This document shows, one piece after another, positions 32,476-43,551 of a stretch of 50,489 bases of DNA. Source of the stretch: Thermomucor indicae-seudaticae (lineage: Eukaryota > Mucoromycota > Mucoromycetes > Mucorales > Lichtheimiaceae). Position 1 is the first letter of the stretch. The number at the start of each line of letters is the position of its first letter. A program made the position numbers and the translations under genes. Where the stretch lies: the NCBI GenBank assembly GCA_000787465.1, contig JSYX01000043.1:1-50489 (forward strand). The letters are read 5' to 3'. A model generated the notes under the pieces. That model was not told the origin of the DNA, did no database searches, and saw only the letters and a list, made by a program, of their open reading frames with translations.

Positions 32476-34659
32476 TCATGACGAAGTGCCCCACTGCTGA
32501 GCAGTGTTCCATAGAGTAAACATCATGACGGCAATCCCAAAGAAAACCAATCCTTGATCTATGCGTCTTTGAAAACCGCCAGTATTTGGTAAGTGGAGAT
32601 GAAACAGCGGTGGAAATATCAAGCTGAGAGGGCCTGGAGAATAGACGATTAAATCTTTTTAGGAAGACTTTGCCAGAGAAGATTAGTAGCTTACAGCAGC
32701 AGATGGATCCAATCAAGCTGATAAACTTGTCAAGGTCGTTTGCTCCACCCCAGGCGATGAACGCCCCCAGAACAACAATACCACATCGGAGAGCGTTCTT
32801 TTGCCACTTGATGGTGATATTGTGTTTACCGGTTCTTTCGCCAAACAATCCGTGTTCCACAATGCGTATAGTAGGAAACAGTGCCAGAGGATTCGTCAGG
32901 TGCACAGCCAAAGCATAGCCAAGCTGAACAATGCTGCTGAACGGGCCATCGGGAAGGTTCAAAAGTGCAACGGTTTTCACCTCACTGCCAAATGCTAAAT
33001 AGCCAAAAGAACCAATAGTACACAACACTGTAGCAACAAGTGCCATGACCACTGTCAGGACCACTGGAAATCTCTCGGGCTTTTCCATGGCGTCTTGGAT
33101 TGGAATGATGAGACCTGATTAAGGTTTTCAGAAATCCGGGTGCCATATTTCTGTAACATGTAATAAACATACCTATTCCTTCAAAGGAATAAACTGCAGT
33201 GCCAATAAAGACAGGGTAACTCTCCGGATTAAACCACCAATGGATGTTGGGCCCCACACTCGGTGAATCATCCTTCCGAGAAAAGATCTGATACACATCG
33301 CACACGAGCAGTATAGATAGACCGGTAACGATCAGGACATCCGCAAAGAGAGCAGCCGGTGATAATTTTGCAATGTTTCGAATAAGGACAAGGGGCATCA
33401 AGAAAAGAGCAATTGTTACTAGGACCGTAGTACTCGAGAGTTGAATAGTGTGGTGTGACAGAGAACCGACAGCTTGCATGATGTTTTCAACAATGAATAT
33501 CGTTCCACCACAGACGAAGCCGAGCTACATACCCTGTCAGAGATTTGATGGTCCACGACTATGTCACGGTTGCATTATTATTTGTTACCTGGGAGATGGC
33601 AATTGAGAACAATACCAGGTGTCGCATCCAGGGGCCGTATAATGCCCCACCAATATCACCGTAACTCCCCGAAAGGTGTTTCTTACAGTCCAGTAAAAGC
33701 AGGAAACAATAAAGGGAGACAATGCCCATAAAATAGAGCACAACAATCGAGAAACCCAGACCACCGTTTGAAAATGCTTTTGGCAAAAATAGGATGCCGC
33801 TGCTGATGAATGCTTTGAACAGTAAGAAGGCCGTCTTGAGAGCATTTGCCTTTTGCTTTGACTTGGCTGCCTCCACGGTTGATGGCTCAGGGCGATGTTG
33901 ACCCAAAATCCGGTGTTTGCTTTTGCTACGTTGCTTCTTGTGGTGGAGTAATGGCTCGCCCTCCTCGTCAAACCCACTTTCTTCGTCGGATTCGGATAAA
34001 TTTTCACCAGCAAAATGGTCGAGTACGGAGGTGATGGCGAGATATTCCAAAAAATGCCGCGTTTGCACGCCACGCAAAGAGCCGATGGTGGTCGCTTGCG
34101 CCAGTGAGTCGGAACGGAAGAGGGCAGAATAGTCTGTAAACGTATTCGTTTCACTTGAGGAAGAGGACGATGCAGGCCTAAATAACAACTGGCCATATCC
34201 GTCGTTCTTGCTATTGTCTTGGTCGCCGCCCGCAGCAGCCTGTTTTGCTTGCTGCTGCTGTTGTACGTAGTACCGCCGAAAACCTCCTGGCTTGCCGAGA
34301 TTCTCAAGGACCGGATCTTCATTCACCATGTCGTCATGAACAATCTTGCCGCCTTGTACATGCAAGTTGTTGGTGGACTTGGATCGCTGAAGAGTGCTGC
34401 CTGCTGTGGACGCAAGAAGGGAATTCGCGTGGGTATAAATGTCGTGGGTAATGGCTGTGCCAGGTAAATGATATGGCACGGGAATCTCTTCTGGCGAGCC
34501 CTCTATTGCTGCTTGCCCTGGCGACGTTCTGGAGCTTCTGCTGTTGCCGCCATTGTTAGGAGTGCTTCCGGTGGCAGAAGCATCTGTGACCAGATGCTGA
34601 TGAACGATGTTGACTATTGTCTCATCCGGAATGGGTTCTGGATATCGTGGGGATTGCAT
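32476..34659 (-). CDS. AVT3/AVT4-type vacuolar amino-acid transporter
   Basis: A member of the amino acid/auxin permease (SLC36-like) family; yeast AVT3/4 relatives export amino acids from the vacuole. The long hydrophilic N-terminus (about 265 aa) has a QQQQQ run, poly-Ser and an acidic SESDEESGFDEEGEPLL stretch (a possible dileucine sorting signal). Transport domain: TAFLLFKAFISSGILFLPKAF (TM1), GIVSLYCFLLLLDCK (TM2), SQ|LGFVCGGTIFIVENIM joined across an intron, then ALFLMPLVLIRNIAKLSP, YPVFIGTAVYSFEGIGM | IPIQDAME and GSFGYLAFGSEVKT. The last exon, reached by an intron near 32639-32690, reads PLSLIFPPLFHLHLPN and a final TM, ending GTSS-stop at 32476. The ATG at 34659 is the first in-frame one. 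Confidence 0.88.
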
Positions 34660-34670
34660 CACGGAGGCAT
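34657..34670 (-). promoter_or_regulatory. Minimal uORF overlapping the AVT start codon
   Basis: On the minus strand, ATG CCT CCG TGA (34670-34659) precedes the transporter. Its stop overlaps the main start as TGATG, the arrangement expected for termination-coupled reinitiation. Whether the mRNA leader includes it depends on the transcription start. Confidence 0.45.
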
Positions 34671-35967
34671 AAGGTGCACGATTTTAACAAGAAGAAGGAG
34701 CACATCCAGATCAGAGCCTGAATGATGACATTTTTAAGCATATCCGGAACCATTCCTTTTTTGGGGCGCAATTTTTGGCATGATGTCATTGACCAGCTTC
34801 GCTTTGACGGATGCTTCAGTGCTTCACATATAATAGACATGCACACTATCGCCAACATAGCAACAGCGACTTCTTTACGTGACACAACAGCACTTTAAGC
34901 GTGCACGAAAGCTTGCTTTTGTTTTGGACGGTCAGGCAGCTGATGCAGTCTTTTCCAGACAGAAAACGTTGTGTTACAGGATTTAATTCTCAGCAGAAAA
35001 ATGCAGCAATATAGCCGTATCCAAATTGCGTACGAAACTCACTACTCTTACAGCTTTAGTAACAAAAGATACGGTTTGTTTATTATACTCGACATGTGCT
35101 TTATTGAGGTGGTAAGCAACAATGCATGAATGTAGAAAATCTCCGCCATAATGCAGAAACTGAATTTTGCGAAAACCGGAATTCCTTTACAGTGCATCCA
35201 TCCGTTGCTCGTTAGGACATAAAGCAAAGATATTGTTACCGATATAATAAAGCTGGAAATGTAGACGCAGGAATCTCCTTCTGTTCAAAGAAATCTTGGT
35301 GCTTGTCAAAAAAGCAGAATATGTCTTTAGATTCGCAAAAACGCCCAAATTTTTGGTTGTGATACCGTAAAGCTCACTCCTGAGTGAGTGCGTGGACGGT
35401 AATGGTCGGAAGTTCTGTTCCATTCAGCAAGCTTGGAGCTTCACGTACGTCATTGTTCCTTCTTTGACAGTGCCAATCAGGTTTCTTTAGCACAACGACC
35501 GAGATGAATTTTCTTTACGGCATAGTGCGAGCTCTTCACGGGAGAAATATAAGCAATTTTCATATAGCCTACAAGTCAGGGTATTTGATTCTGATAGAGA
35601 ACGAGTTCGGGATTACCGAGAGCTACAAGATATTGTAGCACTTCGTCTTCCCCTCAAAATAGGCATAATAACTCGCTTCGTATAAAATACTGCAAGCATA
35701 GCTGCATCTTGGTTCAGTAATATATCGCTTTTAGCCTAAAGTAATAGGCAGTAATAGGTCAAACGACTTGCAGAAGTCTAACTGGCTGGGTTATGCGTAT
35801 AATATGCTGGCCCAACAACTCGCTCAACTGCGATAGCAATCACTTACGCCCGCATATCGAGCAAGGAAGCTGTAAAATCAACGGATCACGTGTATGGCTT
35901 ACATCCATTTTTGGGTTTTGAGGAGTCAACTCTCCGCAGTTGCTTTCGCTTTCGGTCCTTTGCAACA
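34671..35967. other. Divergent promoter region, AVT and PP2A scaffold
   Basis: 1.3 kb between divergent starts with only unsupported short frames. An E-box palindrome CACGTG at 35887-35892 lies 76 bp upstream of the PP2A ATG. One minus-strand frame (34622-34885) overlaps the transporter start and is more likely leader sequence. Confidence 0.4.
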
Positions 35968-38504
35968 ATGGAACTCTATCAAAGCGTGGCAAGTGTCAAC
36001 AACAACACACAGCATAAAGTCAACGCGTCGGGAGAGTTGCCAGCTCAAAGTCATCTCGAGCAACAACAGTCAGGAACGACCAGAGTGGCAGATGAACTGA
36101 TCTTGACGGAAGCAGGCAACTCAGATTCAACCGCGACTGATGCTCCTAACTTCATGACCGGTGTCACGTCAACTAGCGCCAATCCCATTACTGGTCGTCG
36201 CTCTTCGACAGCAACCGAAGAACAAGAGCTATACCCGATTGCTGTTCTTGTGGATGAGCTGAAGAACGAGGATGTTCAACTTCGTCTGAATGCCATTCGA
36301 AATCTGGGCACCATCGCCATGGCTTTGGGTCCGCAGAGAACAAGAGATGAACTTATACCATTCTTGAACGGTAAAATCTGTGGATGAGCTCGCCCACGTA
36401 TGAACCAAGTTCTGAAAAGCTGTGTCCCACAGACTCCATTGATGACGAAGACGAAGTCCTGTTAGCTGTTGCCAGTGAACTTGCAAACTTTGCCGAATAC
36501 GTTGGTGGACCCGAGTATGCCCATTTCTTACTTGCACCGCTGGAAAACTTGGCAGCCGTGGAGGAAGTCTTAGTGAGAGATAAGGTTTGATCATCGAATA
36601 CGCGTGTATGATACTCCTCAGTTTACTGAGTATTGCAGGCGGTAGAGTCCTTATGCAAGATCGTGCCTGTCCTCAACGCCTCGCAGATAGAACATTACTT
36701 CGTGCCTCTTTTAAAGCGACTCAGCAGCGGCGAATGGTTCACAAGCCGTATTTCAGCAACAGGTCTGTATGCAGCAGCATATCCGAAATGTAACAGTGAA
36801 CAGCAAACCGAATTGCGAAGGTACGTACTTGTTTCCTAACGATGACTGTATCTCAGCATGCTCACGGTCGAGGCAGCCTGTTTTCACAATTGATACAAGA
36901 CGATACCCCTATGGTGAGACGTGCTGCTGCAAAAGCTTTGGGGGTAAGGGATAAATTACTGCCGGAAGTAATACAGAGCAGAACACTGATTGCCGCTTTA
37001 TTCAGGAGTTTGCAAAGCAGCTTAGCAAAGAGCACCTTATGTCAAACATCATCCCGCTTTTCCTTAAATTGACGACCGATGATCAGGACACGGTTCGCTT
37101 GCTTACAGTTGAAGACTTGCTGCACATATCACGTATACTAAGCCCTGAAGAAAATAAGCAAACACTGCTGCCAACTCTGAAGGCGTTGGGTCAGGACAAA
37201 TCCTGGAGAGTGCGGTACATGGTCGCAACACACTTTGCAGAGGTAAACGACCAATAACTGTCATATTGACATGTTTTAACTGATCAAAACTCGTGCTCAG
37301 TTATGCGAATCCCTCGGTGAAAGCATTACCCGCGAAGAACTGGTCACTCTTTTTGTCAACTTGATTAAAGACAGCGAAGGCGAAGTGAAGACTATGACGA
37401 TCGGCCAAGCTCCAGGTAAAAAAAAAAATCGAACAATATGGTCCGCGTGAGTGAAATATGCTTATGAATGGTTTTTGCTAGCATTCTGCAAGATGATCGA
37501 TGAATTGACCGTGTTAGATAAACTGCTCCCCTGCATCAAAGACCTTGTAATTGATCCGAACCAACATGTTCGAGCAGCTGTGGCTACCAACATCAGCGGT
37601 CTTGCACCAATCCTTGGACGTGATTTGTACGTACCTTTGCAATAGCCTTATTCACTTGCACTCATCGTGTATTCCAAAGAACTGTCGAATATCTTTTGCC
37701 TCTGTTCCTTCAGCTGTTGAAGGATGATTTCCCGGACGTGAGGTTGAACATTATCTCAAAGCTCGAAAACGTAAACCAAGGTAAGACGAAAATACAAGAT
37801 TTGTGGCATAGGAGCATTAACAAGGCCTTTCGGTAGTTATTGGCATTGAGCGATTGTCCCAATCGCTATTACCGGCTATTGTTGAGTTGGCTCAGGATAA
37901 GCAGTGGCGTGTTCGCTTAGCGATTATTGAATACATTCCACTTTTAGCATCCCAGCTCGGCGTAGGGTTCTTTGACGACAAGCTGCTTACGCTATGTATG
38001 TCTTGGCTAAGCGATGCCGTGTTTTCCATACGTGACGCAGCAACGACAAACCTGCGGCAACTTGTGGATATCTTTGGATCGGAATGGGCAAAAAATACGG
38101 TGCTACCTGAAGTAATGAAAATGGCTCAAAATGAAAACTACCTTTACCGTATGACAACCTTGTTTGCACTAACGGTAAGAAAAAGACTCAGCGCTCATAA
38201 AACGCAGACTGTCGTATACTGATGACAGATATAGACCATGGCTACCTCCCTTACACCGGAGATCGTGAAGAATAATGTTCTTCCCACAGTTCTTCAGTTA
38301 AAGGATGACACGATTCCTAACGTTCGGTTCAATGTCGCAAAATCCTTGGAGGTTTTGGCTCCCATACTAAAGCATGATGCGGCCACGGCTGAGCTGGTTC
38401 CGTCCCAGGTCGCTCCGGCGCTTCAGAAGCTTAGTCAAGACACGGATGTGGACGTGAAGTGGTTCGCAGAGAAAGCTCTCTTAGCAGGTACAGTTGCTTT
38501 TTAA
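35968..38504 (+). CDS. TPD3: Protein phosphatase 2A scaffold (A/PR65) subunit
   Basis: The HEAT-repeat scaffold that joins PP2A catalytic and B subunits. It is encoded in about ten exons. ATG 35968 starts a Ser/Thr/Gln-rich extension of about 90 residues before the first repeat ([30 protein letters not shown]), longer than in animal PR65. Successive repeats include [133 protein letters not shown] and [20 protein letters not shown]. The end is either at 38504 in the ORF (ALLAGTVAF) or, if GTACAG at 38490 is a donor, a few residues longer in one more exon. Confidence 0.94.
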
Positions 38505-39020
38505 TGCATCCTTATTTCTTTCTATATAGCTCATGTCCCTTTTTAGTCCAATAATGACGGTCAATATTCATATCTTCGTGTATACAAATCCTTATTGTTT
38601 ATCCGGTTTGGTTTTCGTAAATCTCAGCATTCATAAACCAAGTTTGCTCTTTTGAATATCTTCTTTTTGAAGTTTGAGATGTGTTGTTATTAGCGGTGAG
38701 CGCATCGCTCTAAGCATAGCCGCTCTCGCCGGACCTAGAAAGGGGGAAGGGAACAAAAAACCCGTGAAGTGTCCAAGCGAAAAAGGTAAGAGAAAGGAGG
38801 AATAGAGCGAAAAGGGAATTATGGCCCAGAGTACGGGAAAGAGAGAAGCAAGAACAAAGGACTAAGGGGACTGGGAATGTAATGTCGCGGCGCAGCCCGT
38901 ACAAATCCTGCATTCCCAAGGCTTACCACTGGGCATCCAGCCCAATCTCCAGCGGAGGCAGCGTCTACGTTCCTGACGGCTCATGGGAAGCCAAAAGAGA
39001 GGCTCAATGCCCTAAGCTTT
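38505..39020. other. Intergenic with purine-rich plus-strand stretch
   Basis: After the PP2A 3' end, the interval about 38735-38880 is strongly A/G-rich on the plus strand (GAAAGGGGGAAGGG, AAAGGAGGAATAGAG). It is followed by a more GC-balanced block up to the minisatellite. No ORF or terminal repeats were recognised; it could be relic transposon sequence. Confidence 0.35.
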
Positions 39021-39285
39021 AGCTTTGCCGAGGTAGGCTGCCATAAATTCAACAGACCTAAATGGGCCCAGTCAGAGTGCTTTATCTTTGCCGGGGTAGG
39101 CTGCCCAACTGCAGGGTAGCCTACCATGGCAGCCTAACTTAACTGCAGGGTAGGCTCCCATAATTGCAATAACCTTAAGTCGGCCTGTGTAGACTGGTTT
39201 AGCTTTGCTCGGTAGGCTGCCATAACTGCAGTAGCCTTAAGTGGGCCAGGATAGACTGCTTCAGCTTTGACACGCTGGTAGCAGT
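39021..39285. repeat. Degenerate minisatellite, about 62-bp unit
   Basis: Units open with (A/T)(G/T)CTTTG(C/A)C at 39021, 39084, 39201 and 39263 (spacings 63, 117 and 62). Each of the first three continues into GGTAGGCTGCC and a TAA.TGCA..CC..AA.TGGGCC-type body. The 117-bp unit carries an extra CTGCAGGGTAG copy and an inverted pair, TAGGCTGCC (39097-39105) against GGCAGCCTA (39128-39136), able to form a hairpin. Confidence 0.7.
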
Positions 39286-39313
39286 GTTGCGCCACTGCCG
39301 TCACGCTTAGCAG

Positions 39314-39320
39314 TATATAA
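39314..39320 (+). promoter_or_regulatory. TATA box after the minisatellite
   Basis: TATATAA followed by a short pyrimidine run (TTTCCTTCTTC) and an ATG at 39353. Confidence 0.4.
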
Positions 39321-39352
39321 GTCGCAACGAAGTGCACGCATTTCCTTCTTCA

Positions 39353-39505
39353 ATGTCTTCGAGTCTGCGCACGACCGAAGATGAGGGAGATCTGTCCAAA
39401 GGAGAGTACTTTGGAGCTGGCGGTATAGACTGGTTTGGACGCGACATAGCTGAGGGAGAAGAGCATCATCAGGCAAAGGATTTGTGCGAAGCAGCAAGGC
39501 GGTAA
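39353..39505 (+). CDS. Candidate 50-aa small protein or first exon
   Basis: ATG 39353 opens a 50-codon frame (MSSSLRTTEDEGDLSKGEYF.., ending DLCEAARR-stop). It is polar and acidic with a GAGGIDWFG patch. TATATAA lies 33 bp upstream of the ATG. The end coincides with a GTAAGA donor-like sequence at 39502, so it might instead be the first coding exon of the WD40 gene. That would need an intron of about 430 nt, long for this window. Confidence 0.3.
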   Translation: MSSSLRTTEDEGDLSKGEYFGAGGIDWFGRDIAEGEEHHQAKDLCEAARR

Positions 39506-39930
39506 GACATAGGTGGCAGATTGCTCAGATGCTGCATGACAGTGGTGGAACTGGTGTTGCTTGCGCCGCATTTTGCGTAGGCAGCGTGCTATCTTGAGAC
39601 TGTTTGCGTATACCGATTGGAACAGTTTCTCACGGCTTTTGATGATCATCGCCCAACCTATTTTTGGTAATGTTTCCCCCTGGCATTGATGTGCGACCCC
39701 GCACACGCAATCTTTTCCTTACGTGCCTGTGTTGAAACTGACGCAATTCTTCGACTGGTTGAAGTATGGCAAGTGAAAGCTCAATTAGTGGGTTAGTGTC
39801 TTTTGCCTTGTTTGAGGGCATGCGCAGATTGAGCAGCATAGTAATTGTTACTTTTCGCTGATCCTTTGCAATCGATCGCTGGATCTTGGGTACAGTTCCG
39901 AAGATCTGAACCACTCATCGCCCGACACAG

Positions 39931-41988
39931 ATCTCGGTATTTTGTGGCGATCCCAACACTAGATTTATTCTGGAAACTCTAAGCATTGCTTTTGGCAAAA
40001 AAAAAGACGAAGCAGAATCTCCCATCGTTTTTGATTATTCCACTGGCGAATGCGCGTCCGACGAAGATGACTTAGCAGCCTATCTCGCCGTAAGTTACTT
40101 CTGCTGTATGATGAACCCCTTTAATTGATACGAAACGTTACTACTCCAACAGAACGACGCTATCACGGAGGAGATGTACGCGAACGGTTTCGACATGGTA
40201 CGTGTGTCTCTGAGTCCCGCTGAGTTTGGTAGAACTTCGTGATGGTGACACTGGATGCTGTTCTGCATGAACTAAATTCAATGTGCGATTTTTGGAATTT
40301 GAAGCAAGGAGTGGATTGGGACCGACAGTTAATGCCCAGAGAGAATTATCGGGAAACTAGGTAAAGGATCAAATCAAGGATGGCTTTTATGGACTTTGAG
40401 CCTGACTGCTTTTGGTCAAACAAAAAAAGAATCGAAGAATATGACAATTATCTCAGTCTTGATCCTCAAGGAAGACGACTTGATACTGAAGTGTGTATTT
40501 CGTAAAACTGTAATGGGTTCCGAGTTCTAAACGGCCTTTTAGGACGTCGACCAAGTCACACGCCATGACGAGTACTATAGATTCAAGTACGCCAAACTGA
40601 CGGAGCGATGTACTATCGGTCACTTTCAGCTACGTAATTTGTTATGGACAACAAACAAAAACAATGTGTATTATGTTTGTGAGTATATCTTATGCTTAAG
40701 GCTTCCTATGGCTACTCATGCCCTCCAACAATCCAGCTGGGGATACTGTCCGACAATGGTCTCCTTTGTTATGTAGCAGTCGGGAGCTGCTTAACGTATG
40801 CACTGCCAATTCACCCCAAAGTCTGATCTTCAAGATAAGCAGTATGGCCTGTGCGCACAATATCATGTTTGTGGGAGGCTTCCAGGGGGAATTCGCTTGC
40901 AGACGACTAGATGATATGGAAGCGCCTGTTCATTACGGTATCACAACAACTCACAGTAATGGCATAGCCAACCATATTCATATAACCGAAGGTCCGCGTG
41001 GAGGTGAGATGGAAGTTGAAAGAGAATTTGCTCAAACTTTGTTTACTGATGGTGTTTTCCCAGGAGTCAAAGCTATTGTATCCAGCAACGACAAGAATGT
41101 TCGCTATATCAATATGGAAAATATCACAATTGAAACTGCGTTGTCGTTTCCCTTCGCTGTGAATGTAGGTTTTTAGACTTACGGACTTAGACTTATCGTT
41201 AATTCTTTGTGATCAGTGCTCCGCTCTTTCGCCAAACAAGAAAATGTTAGCTGTAGTTGGTGATTCGACGGTGACTCTGGTTGTCGATTCATTGTCAGGC
41301 TCGAGTATGTACAAGGACCAGCTATTACTTCATTTTTCTTATCAACAAGGGATTAGCGATCGCATCATTTAGCGAGCACCATGACTATTCCTTCGCTTGC
41401 TGTTGGAGCCCGGATGGAAAACAGCTGGTTACCGGTAATCAGGACAAAACGCTGAGGTACGACAACGAACGTGGTGCAGACTACGTACTAGAATTATTGG
41501 CTCATACGCATTTACAGGATATACGATACTCGGTATATGTCACGAGCAATGCATGTCTTTAAAGGTTATGCCGGAGCAATACGATCACTACAATTTTCGC
41601 ATGATGGGAGATACTTGATAGCGGCAGGTAAAGCTTATCGAAAGAACATTTACAGAGCCTTGCACTTACAGAAGTTTATCATCAGAGCCAATCGACTTTG
41701 TACATATTTTTGATACTTCTACATACGATACGAGCCAAGTGATAGACATGTTTGGAGATCTTGCTGGTGTCGGTATGTCGAACCTTTAAGCTTTGGCGTA
41801 ATATGTACCTCATTTCCAAATCATAGCTTTGACGCCTGATGACCAGGCGTTATTTATTGCGAATGCCGACGAAAGAATAGGGTAAGTGTGGAGAACACAT
41901 GGTTTAACACGTAGCTAACTAGCAACTTCTGTGCAGTGGAATTTTCGAATTCCAGAGAATACAACAACCAGTATCTGTATACTTTTAA
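39931..41988 (+). CDS. WD40-repeat protein (S. pombe SPBC2A9.03-like), 5' end unresolved
   Basis: At least eight exons read in order: VFDYSTGECASDEDDLAAYLA | NDAITEEMYANGFDM | a GVDWDRQLMPRENYRETR exon | RIEEYDNYLSLD | DVDQVTRHDEYYRFKYAKL | FKISSMACAHNIMFVGGFQGEF | FAVN joined to CSALSPNKKMLAVVGDS | HHDYSFACCWSPDGKQLVTGNQDKTLR | FKGYAGAIRSLQFSHDGRYLIAA | EPIDFVHIFDTSTY | GVALTPDDQALFIANADERIG, ending GIFEFQRIQQPVS and a stop at 41988. The W.R..Y...RL..Y.NY N-terminus and the DFVHIFD/ALTPDDQALFI repeats match a conserved fungal and plant WD40 family of unknown function. I could trace coding back to 39931 at an acceptor, but not to an ATG. Confidence 0.8.
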
Positions 41989-42750
41989 ACTATTATACCC
42001 GCGCTGGCCCTTATAAGATACAACTCAGCACACCTCATAATGCTTTAACATCACGGTATTTCTCTATTTCATAGCAAGAAGATTGTATATAAACCGCTTG
42101 TAGCGCCTGCATGGCCACTTTTTTTTCCGACTTCCGAGCAATAGAATAGCTTTAATGGCATCTTATTCAGTGGGCCAGAAAATTTGTAAAGTGACTACGG
42201 ATAACTTGAAAATGGGTGAGGTTGGTGTAAAGGTATACAGGTTCCTCAGTGCACCAATTTCAAACAACGAAGAATCCGAGGAAGAAAAGAGAGCATTCAT
42301 GGCATGGTGCTCATGCTCACACCAAGCGTTCATCGCATCATGTTTATCTTTTGACAGCATATGAGCATGATATCAGATCTGACAGTTCACCCGCTGGTCA
42401 CAGTTCACTCGACCCTTCACTGACAAGCCACCGTTCACTGAGCGTTCACTCGGCTGAGCATTAAGAGTCACATAACGCTTCGAACAGTTTTCAGATGAAG
42501 ATGCTTGTAGCTCCACAAAAAAAAGTAACAAAGCATGTCGAGCACCAAATGAATGCGCTCTGCTTAGATATCTCTTGGCTGAAACAGTTTACGTGGCGTG
42601 AATTTGCTGCGGATATCCTTGATCAGAAAGTCGAATTCAAAATGGAAACAGTGCAAAAGGCTCTTCGCCAACAACCCAAAAAGGCTTTTCATCAGAGCAA
42701 ATTAGGCGGAAAAACCCAATATACTCCTCCTCAAAGTCTATTCTTATGTA
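41989..42750. other. Convergent intergenic region with two unassigned frames
   Basis: 762 bp between the WD40 stop and the HAD phosphatase stop. Frames at 42155-42364 and 42495-42767 (+) have no recognised feature. A cluster of (G/C)TTCACT heptamers lies at 42403, 42415, 42433 and 42444, with a related GTTCACC at 42385. Confidence 0.35.
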
Positions 42751-43551
42751 CTACAGGGTCTCCGTAACTATAACTTCAAAGCTACCATCTCCAAGAAGTT
42801 CAATGTCTACACTGGTTAAATATTGGACAACATAGTTGGCATGGACTTCCTTCAATTGTTCGACGGAGTGAGTAGTGGCGCATGCGATAGTTTGCATCCC
42901 TGCTGCATGAGCCGCGCGCAAGCCAGCTGGCGCATCTTCGAATACAACACAGTCCTTTGGATCAACGCCGAGACCTTTTGCAGCAGCCAAATAGCCCTCA
43001 GGATCCGGCTTGCCACGGGTGACCTACGGTAAGTATCACTTATTGGTTAATAATGCACAGATCAAAGTCAGTTCAATCAAGTTTATTACCGAATCGCCTG
43101 TCGACATAGTATTTGGCACTGGTAAACCGCATTGATTCAATCTTGTCTCCGCCATGAACCTGTTACCTGCTGTACAAATTGCCATACGGCCTGCTGGGAT
43201 TTTGCTTAATAGAGCCTCGACGCCTGGTAATACGCTCAGGCCGTCTGTTCTATCGGCCAACTTCCGTTCGTACTGTTGGGCAATTTCGAGTGTGGCTTTG
43301 TGAGGTACCCATTCGGCAATAGTCTCGATTGTGCGTCGTCCATGGCTGGTTGCCAGAATCTAGCAAGCAGATTAGAGACAGACCTGCTCGGTCGTGTGCA
43401 GGCATACTAATACTTTTTCTGGGTCCAAATCGTGCTCACGAGCAAACTCCCGCCAGTGATGTTCAACCAACGGAGTGGTGTCAATCAAGGTACCATCGAG
43501 ATCGAAAATGAAGGCCTTTGCTTTCAGAATATGTTTTCCGTTCTGTGCCAT
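42751..43551 (-). CDS. HAD-superfamily sugar/glycerol phosphate phosphatase (DOG/GPP-like)
   Basis: Three exons from ATG 43551. Motif I is AFIFDLDGTLIDTTP (nucleophile and acid Asp). A helical cap follows (HHWREFAREHDLD, then SHGRRTIETIAEWVP). Motif II is ICTAGNRF, where the family usually has VTS(G/A). Motif III Lys lies in GKPDPEGYLAAAKGLGVD, joined across an intron to STGDSVTR. Motif IV is CVVFEDAPAGLRAAHAAGM. The pattern matches yeast 2-deoxyglucose-6-phosphate phosphatase (DOG1/2) and glycerol-3-phosphatase (GPP1/2). The exact substrate is not decided by sequence. The protein is soluble, about 240 aa. Confidence 0.88.

Noticed and set aside
34622..34885. 87-codon minus-strand frame with hydrophobic segments overlapping the AVT start
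   Set aside because: It overlaps the transporter start in another frame and has no relatives that I recognise; more likely leader or promoter sequence.
38710..38919. 69-codon minus-strand ORF
   Set aside because: It arises from the purine-rich stretch read on the opposite strand; Phe/Leu/Ser low complexity with no supporting features.
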